The position numbers were made by a program, and so were the translations under genes. A stretch of 9,260 nucleotides of DNA. Source: an uncultured Elusimicrobia bacterium. GTDB lineage: Bacteria > Elusimicrobiota > Elusimicrobia > UBA1565 > UBA9628. The notes below the pieces were generated by a model, which did not search any database, was not told where the DNA came from, and was given only the letters and a program-made list of their open reading frames with translations. The stretch spans positions 1-9,260 of the forward strand of contig CAIQSZ010000335.1 in NCBI GenBank assembly GCA_903874575.1. Reading direction: 5' to 3'. Every line of letters begins with the position of its first letter. The first letter of the stretch is position 1. Below are positions 5,521-9,260 of the stretch, piece by piece.

Positions 5521-6031
5521 GGGTCAGATACTCGCCGACGGCCGACCAATAGCTCATGAGTTCGCGCTCGAGTTCTTCAAGCCGCTCGGCGGCTTCGCGG
5601 TCGGCGCGTTCCCTCGCCCCGCGGTCGTCGATGGCGTTCAATTGCGGCCAAAGATCCCGTTCCTCTTCCTCGAAGTGCTCCTCCAGCATCCGGATCAGCC
5701 GTTCCGCCGGCGCCCGCAGGACGCGCAGATCGGTCTCGGCTCCCTCTTGGAGGAGCGCCTCGGCCTCGGCCCGCAGTTCCGAGATCGCCGCGTGCTGGCG
5801 CGCCAGGACGGCGAGCGCGTTCGTCGCGGCGGCCGACGCCGCGAACGGCTTCGCGAACACCCGGTCCTCGAAGCGCTCGTGCCCGGCGAGGGCTTGCAGC
5901 AGGACGAGCAGGATGTTGCGCGCCTCGCGGGGCGTCCCCCGCTCCTCTCGGCCGTCCAAGGTGAGCCGCAGACGCCGGCCGAGCGCGCGCAGAAGCCCAT
6001 GCTCCTCCGCCAGAGATTTGAAGACGCTCAC
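5510..6031 (-). CDS. hemerythrin-like HHE-domain protein
   Basis: This 173-residue soluble alpha-helical protein starts at GTG 6031, fixed by AAGGAGG 6 bases upstream. It has no signal peptide. The four-helix-bundle iron ligands are visible: His11 (EEHG), His51 with Glu55 (GHERFED), His80 (RQHAAIS) and His119 with Glu123 (EEHFEEEERDLWP). This H / HxxxE / H / HxxxE set resembles hemerythrin-like diiron domains (PF01814) more than classical oxygen-carrying hemerythrin. Such proteins bind O2 or NO, sense iron or oxygen, or handle reactive species; which applies here cannot be told. The C-terminus is a charged helix (DREAAERLEELERELMSYW). It overlaps the SCO-like lipoprotein gene downstream, so the two are co-translated, linking cytoplasmic iron or oxygen sensing with an envelope redox protein. 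Confidence 0.88.
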   Translation of the reverse strand: MSVFKSLAEEHGLLRALGRRLRLTLDGREERGTPREARNILLVLLQALAGHERFEDRVFAKPFAASAAATNALAVLARQHAAISELRAEAEALLQEGAETDLRVLRAPAERLIRMLEEHFEEEERDLWPQLNAIDDRGARERADREAAERLEELERELMSYWSAVGEYLTRDP

Positions 6032-6108
6032 GACCCGCCTCCTTGAACCGCCTTCGCGCCGACGATCGATACGAGAAACCGCCCAGTCATATTTCGCAAT
6101 AGCGGCAC

Positions 6109-6121
6109 GCAACAGTGTTGC
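6109..6121. promoter_or_regulatory. 13-base perfect palindrome in a divergent intergenic region
   Basis: GCAACAGTGTTGC is a perfect 6-1-6 inverted repeat midway between the hemerythrin-like start (6031, - strand) and the rhodanese start (6167 or 6212, + strand). This 135-180 base region must hold both promoters, but I see no convincing -35/-10 pair on either strand. An operator is possible; a chance palindrome is not excluded. Confidence 0.3.
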
Positions 6122-6166
6122 CCTCGGATCAGCGTGCCGCTCATCGGCCGAAAGAACAGGTATCCT

Positions 6167-6529
6167 ATGTCGTCTATCGTCTCGACTATCCCGAAGGAGA
6201 AGACCGCCGACATGAACCCCGAGATGACCGTGGAAGACCTCAAGGCCGCGCTGGACAGGAAAGAGGCGTTCGTCTTGCTCGATGTGCGCGAGCCGCGCGA
6301 ACGCGAGATATCGAAGCTCGAAGGCTCGAAGTCGATTCCCCTGGGCGACCTGCCCAAGCGCTTCGCCGAGCTCGACATATCCTCGAAGATCGTCGTGCAC
6401 TGCAAGATGGGCGGCCGCTCGGCGCGCGCCGTCGACTTCCTGCGCCGGCAGGGCTACGACGCGACGAACGTCGCGGGCGGCATCATCGCTTGGTCGGAAC
6501 GCATCGATCCGTCCTTGCCGACCTACTGA
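6167..6529 (+). CDS. single-domain rhodanese-like sulfurtransferase
   Basis: The rhodanese domain covers almost the whole protein: MTVEDLKAALDRKEAFVLLD, VREPREREISKLEGS, SIPLGDLPKRFAELD, the active loop VVHCKMGGRS and GGIIAWSERIDPSLPTY. The loop Cys is residue 79 from ATG 6167, or 64 from ATG 6212, and would carry a persulfide. The sequence, especially the C-terminal DPSLPTY, closely resembles the rhodanese domain fused to MoeB/ThiF enzymes, but here it stands alone. Possible roles are sulfur transfer in cofactor or thiouridine synthesis, or handling of thiosulfate and sulfide. Two starts are credible: ATG 6167 (AGG 6 bases before, 120 residues) and ATG 6212 (AAGGAG 12 bases before, 105 residues), the latter closer to the domain edge. 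mutM follows after 9 bases. Confidence 0.87.
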   Translation: MSSIVSTIPKEKTADMNPEMTVEDLKAALDRKEAFVLLDVREPREREISKLEGSKSIPLGDLPKRFAELDISSKIVVHCKMGGRSARAVDFLRRQGYDATNVAGGIIAWSERIDPSLPTY

Positions 6530-6538
6530 CGGAGACCG

Positions 6539-7321
6539 ATGCCGGAACTTCCGGAAGTCGAAACCGTACGCCGCGTCCTCGACCGGCGCTACCGCGGCAA
6601 GATCATCGCCGCGGTTTCCGTCGGCCGGCCGACCTTCTACCGCGCCCCCTCGGCGCGCGCCGTCCGTCTTCTGACGGGCGGCCGAATCTCGGGTTTCCGC
6701 CGCGAGGGGAAGTACCTGCTCGTCGACCTCGAAGGGCGCGGCTGCGTCGCATTCCATCTCGGGATGTCCGGGCGCATCACCGTCCAGGAAGACGGCCCGC
6801 ACGCGCGCTTCGCGCTGAGGATCGGCGGCGAGACCGTGCGTTTCCATGATTGCCGCCGCTTCGGCCGCGTCGGCTGCCCTCTCCCCATCCTCGGTCCCGA
6901 GCCCGGAAGACCCGGCTTCGACGCCGGCTACCTCCGGAAAATCCTGCGCGGGCGCGCGGCGCCCGTGAAAGCGCTCATCATGAACCAAGCGCTGATCGCC
7001 GGACTGGGAAACATTTACGCGACCGAGGCCCTGCACCTGGCGGGCGTGCGCCCCGGCCGCGCCGGGAAGTCGCTGAACCGGGCCGAGATCGGGAAACTGG
7101 CGCGGGCGGCCCGACGCGTGTTGGCGCTGGGCGTGGAGCTGGGCGGCGCGACCTTGGACGACGAGTCCTTCCTCGACCCCCTGGGCCGTCCGGGGAGCAT
7201 GCAGAAGCGCGTGAAGGTGTACGGCCGCCGAACCTGCGGAACCTGCGGCGGCCCCCTCCAGGGCACGCGGCGCAGGATCGCGGGCCGCGCCAGCCTGTTC
7301 TGCGCGGCCTGCCAGAGCTGA
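6539..7321 (+). CDS. mutM: formamidopyrimidine-DNA glycosylase (Fpg/MutM)
   Basis: This bifunctional glycosylase/AP lyase removes 8-oxoguanine and formamidopyrimidines from DNA in the cytoplasm. All signature elements are present in 260 residues. The N-terminus is MPELPEVETV with catalytic Pro2 and Glu3, and Lys58 (REGKYLL) is the conserved catalytic lysine. Also present are FHLGMSGR, FHDCRRFG and the helix-two-turn-helix signature GLGNIYATEALHLAGVRPGR. The C-terminal zinc finger has Cys233, Cys236, Cys255 and Cys258, with Arg250 in GRASLFC. It is slightly shorter than typical enzymes, with a compact middle, but looks intact. The ATG at 6539 follows GGAG by 4 bases and begins the invariant MPELPE. 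It lies 9 bases after the rhodanese stop and is probably co-transcribed with it. Its next neighbour converges on the other strand. Confidence 0.97.
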   Translation: MPELPEVETVRRVLDRRYRGKIIAAVSVGRPTFYRAPSARAVRLLTGGRISGFRREGKYLLVDLEGRGCVAFHLGMSGRITVQEDGPHARFALRIGGETVRFHDCRRFGRVGCPLPILGPEPGRPGFDAGYLRKILRGRAAPVKALIMNQALIAGLGNIYATEALHLAGVRPGRAGKSLNRAEIGKLARAARRVLALGVELGGATLDDESFLDPLGRPGSMQKRVKVYGRRTCGTCGGPLQGTRRRIAGRASLFCAACQS

Positions 7322-7354
7322 CGTCCGGCGCGGGCTCGAGGCCCCTGGGAAGCG

Positions 7355-7876
7355 CTAGAACGCGCGGCGGCCCGAGTAGGGCAGGCCGGTGAAGTCCGCG
7401 ATCCGCGCGGCGATCTCGCCGCCGCCGCCGGAGGACCGGTGAAGTTCCAGGCACTCGCCGTCGGGGCGGCGCAGGCAGACCACCTCGAAGCGGCGCGACG
7501 GCCCGAGGAGCGGGCGGCGCTTCGCGCGGCGCGCCAGCACCACCGCCTCAAAATCGGCGAGATCCCAACTTCGGTTGCCCGCGCCTCCCCCGCCCACGCC
7601 CATATAGCGCACGACCATGCGATGGTCCAAGTCAAAGACGACGCGAGAGCGTCCGCGCAGGAAAAACCAGCCCGACGCCGCGAACAGCGCCGACAAAACC
7701 AGGCGCGCCGCCGGGACGAGGCAGCCGCCGACGGGCAATGCCCACTCCGCGATGAGCGCGCCCAGGGAGCGGACCGCCTCCGCGCTTCCCGCCAGCGCGA
7801 GCAGAACGCCCACGACGTACGACGCGCGGTCGGGGTCCTGGCGGATCTCGAGGCGGGAGCGGGTGGTTTTGATCAT
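7355..7876 (-). CDS. small two-helix membrane protein of unknown function
   Basis: This 173-residue protein of no recognised family has a basic N-terminus (MIKTTRSRLEIRQDPDRAS). Two hydrophobic segments follow at about 19-38 (YVVGVLLALAG) and 48-73 (LVPAARLVLSALFAASGWFF). The soluble C-terminal half is beta-rich (RSRVVFDLDHRMVVRYMG, RRFEVVCLRRPDGECLELHR) and ends with LPYSGRRAF. This layout resembles PH-like domain membrane proteins that carry a short hairpin anchor, but that is only a fold-level impression. Gly-rich stretches (GGGGAG and SSGGGG) may be loops. ATG 7876 is chosen from the start of the basic segment and its position about 20 bases after a clear promoter. The leader has no Shine-Dalgarno and instead contains CCTCCTCCC. 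The gene converges with mutM across 33 bases with no terminator visible. Confidence 0.7.
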   Translation of the reverse strand: MIKTTRSRLEIRQDPDRASYVVGVLLALAGSAEAVRSLGALIAEWALPVGGCLVPAARLVLSALFAASGWFFLRGRSRVVFDLDHRMVVRYMGVGGGGAGNRSWDLADFEAVVLARRAKRRPLLGPSRRFEVVCLRRPDGECLELHRSSGGGGEIAARIADFTGLPYSGRRAF

Positions 7877-7903
7877 CTCGGGAGGAGGATCTATTCCGCC
7901 GTG

Positions 7904-7932
7904 AGTGTAGCCCCGGCTGCCGGCACCGTCAA
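7904..7932 (-). promoter_or_regulatory. sigma70 promoter of the small membrane protein gene
   Basis: On the minus strand, TTGACG (7932-7927) and TACACT (7909-7904) are separated by exactly 17 bases. Transcription would begin about 20 bases before ATG 7876. The promoter fills most of the 71-base gap after the M1-like gene, so the membrane protein is probably transcribed independently. Confidence 0.7.
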
Positions 7933-7947
7933 GGGGCCCGCCCGCCT

Positions 7948-9260
7948 TTACGGCCGAGACAGCGCGCGCTCCGCCTCGACCGCGACCGACCGGTCGGGGT
8001 CGGAGGCCAGCGCCTTCAGCAGGACTTCGGCGCCCGAGACTCGACCGCGCAAGCGTCCCAGCGACGACGCCGAGGACCGCCTCACGCGCGCGTCGGAACG
8101 CCTCGTTCCGGCGCCCAGCGCCGCGAGCGCCCCCTCGTCGGCCCGCTCGCCCAGGGCCCGCGCGCACGCCGCGGCCACCCCCCAGAACGAATCGCGGCGC
8201 AGGCAGTCGCCCAAGGAAGCCTCGGCCTCGAGAGTCGGGACGCCGGTCAGGTCGCGCGCCGCGCGAGCGCGGGAGATCGCGGCGGGAGCGCTCGCCAGCT
8301 CCGCTCTCAACATGTCCTCGGGCCAGTCGCGCTCGATCTCGCATAGCCCGGTCTGCCCCGGATCGACCTCGACCCAACGGGGGCGGACGGCGACCGGCCA
8401 GCGCTCCGTCTTGCGCAAGCCCCCGCTGGTGAGACGAAAGGCCTCGCCGGCGTCGGTGCGCACGGTCACGTCGACGACGAACCGCCGGCCGTTTCGAGCC
8501 GCCGGCGCCTGAACGTGATCGAGGATCAGCGCGCGCTCCCTTTCATCGTAGGAGAGCGTCAGACGCGAGCGCGCATGCTCGGCCAGGCGCGGCCATATCC
8601 CGAAATAACCGCCGTAGGACCTTCCCGCGGCCGAGTCGATCTCGACGCGGAAGTCGTCGGAGGACGCCGCTCCCCCGCCGCGCGTCCGCACGAAACGCCG
8701 CGTCGCGGCGTCGACGGCGTCGGCTCCCAGTTCGCCCCGCAGGATTTGGAGGAACCATGCGCCCCGGCCCTGGACCTGCGGGTCGAGCGGGGAGCCCGCC
8801 AGCGGCCGCGCTCCGCGCGCTTCGCCCGCGAAGACCGCGCGCGCCTTCTCGTCCAGGCTCCACGCCTCCTCGTCGGCGCCGCGCGAGACGCCCAGCCACC
8901 AGGACGCGTGCCAGCTCGCGAAGGAGTCGAACAACCACGCGTCCGCCCGCGCGCGCGGCGAGATCCAGGCCCCCAGCCATTGGCGGACCAACTCGCGCGC
9001 GACCGATTCCTCGGCGTCCCCCTCCAGCGCCGCCTCGTCGAAGCGCGGCGCGCCCGCGCGCGGCGCTTCGACGTCGAGAGGGCGATGCGCGATGGTCAAA
9101 GTGAGGGCGTCCCAAGGATACGGCGCGCCGAACCGGGCGGCGAATCGAGCCAGCATGGCCGGCGCCGATCCGAACGTCGTCCGCGCCTCGGCCGCGCGGC
9201 CGGGCGGCACCCAGGCCGTGACCGGAACCGGCCCGGCGCTCAAGTCGACGGCCGCGTTGC
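7948..9260 (-). CDS. M1-aminopeptidase-like protein with lost zinc site, plus HEAT-like repeats (partial)
   Basis: The open frame runs in from the right edge, so its start is outside the window; the first visible residues are NAAVDLSAGPVPVTAWVPPG. About 437 residues are present. The M1 (gluzincin) likeness lies in FAARFGAPYPWDALTLTIAH, RELVRQWLGAWISP and AWLFDSFASW, which align with the fold's YPxxKxD, HExxHQW and WLNEGFA regions. Both zinc His are Arg and the third ligand Glu is Asp, although the catalytic Glu remains. No GxMEN motif is visible. The C-terminal part (about the last 110 residues, from LEAEASLGDCLRRDSFWGVA) looks like HEAT repeats. The protein is therefore likely a non-peptidase, perhaps a scaffold or binding protein, as for some M1-fold relatives such as TAF2. 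Whether a signal peptide exists cannot be seen. Confidence 0.78.
   Translation of the reverse strand, partial: NAAVDLSAGPVPVTAWVPPGRAAEARTTFGSAPAMLARFAARFGAPYPWDALTLTIAHRPLDVEAPRAGAPRFDEAALEGDAEESVARELVRQWLGAWISPRARADAWLFDSFASWHASWWLGVSRGADEEAWSLDEKARAVFAGEARGARPLAGSPLDPQVQGRGAWFLQILRGELGADAVDAATRRFVRTRGGGAASSDDFRVEIDSAAGRSYGGYFGIWPRLAEHARSRLTLSYDERERALILDHVQAPAARNGRRFVVDVTVRTDAGEAFRLTSGGLRKTERWPVAVRPRWVEVDPGQTGLCEIERDWPEDMLRAELASAPAAISRARAARDLTGVPTLEAEASLGDCLRRDSFWGVAAACARALGERADEGALAALGAGTRRSDARVRRSSASSLGRLRGRVSGAEVLLKALASDPDRSVAVEAERALSRP

Noticed and set aside
5207..6046. Plus-strand open frame over the SCO-like and hemerythrin-like genes
   Set aside because: Antisense to two genes with clear metal-ligand and lipobox motifs; no motif of its own.
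6032..7036. Upstream extension of the hemerythrin-like reading frame across mutM and rhodanese
   Set aside because: The hemerythrin domain starts at GTG 6031 with a perfect AAGGAGG; everything upstream is antisense to conserved genes.
7322..7354. Possible terminator between mutM and the convergent membrane gene
   Set aside because: Only a 4-bp GGGC/GCCC stem without a T tract is visible.

Overview
The window is GC-rich, densely packed bacterial DNA. It encodes two lipoboxes, several Sec signal peptides and a probable outer-membrane beta-barrel, so the host is a Gram-negative (two-membrane) bacterium. No phage, IS, tRNA, rRNA or CRISPR signal is visible. I cannot assign a phylum from sequence alone; an uncultured GC-rich lineage is the best guess.

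Layout. (1) The + strand at 1-131 is the tail of an unrecognised gene. (2) At 146-845 is a Cys-rich TetR/AcrR regulator of the NemR/AcuR-like type, with its own sigma70-like promoter and an overlapping palindrome that looks like an autorepression operator. Its 3' end carries a strong internal Shine-Dalgarno and a possible 9-residue Cys peptide, followed by a perfect 14-bp hairpin. (3) At 928-2201 a TlpA/ResA-type thioredoxin lipoprotein is translationally coupled (ATGA) to a secreted DsbA-like CPYC oxidoreductase, closed by a strong terminator. (4) At 2252-4957 is the centrepiece: a sigma70 promoter bracketed by two AT-rich near-perfect palindromes exactly 42 bp apart, which resemble Fur boxes. 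It drives an outer-membrane DUF6662-like protein, an exported FMN-binding protein, ApbE (the enzyme that attaches FMN covalently to such proteins) and a four-helix membrane protein with four His at helix ends. The last gene is broken by a frameshift at a CG repeat. (5) At 4954-6031 on the - strand, a hemerythrin-like protein overlaps a SCO/SenC-like lipoprotein that has the Cys pair but no copper His. (6) At 6167-7321 on the + strand are a single-domain rhodanese and MutM/Fpg DNA glycosylase. (7) At 7355-9260 on the - strand are a small two-helix membrane protein with a clear promoter and the C-terminal part of an M1-aminopeptidase-like protein whose zinc site has been lost.

How the parts fit. 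Most of the window concerns redox chemistry outside the cytoplasm: thiol oxidoreductases, a flavinylated electron carrier with its flavinyl transferase, a putative haem membrane partner, a non-haem iron protein and a SCO-like protein. Fur-like control of the flavin operon would suggest a role in iron acquisition, ferric reduction or extracytosolic electron transfer. That is inference; the regulator is not in this window.
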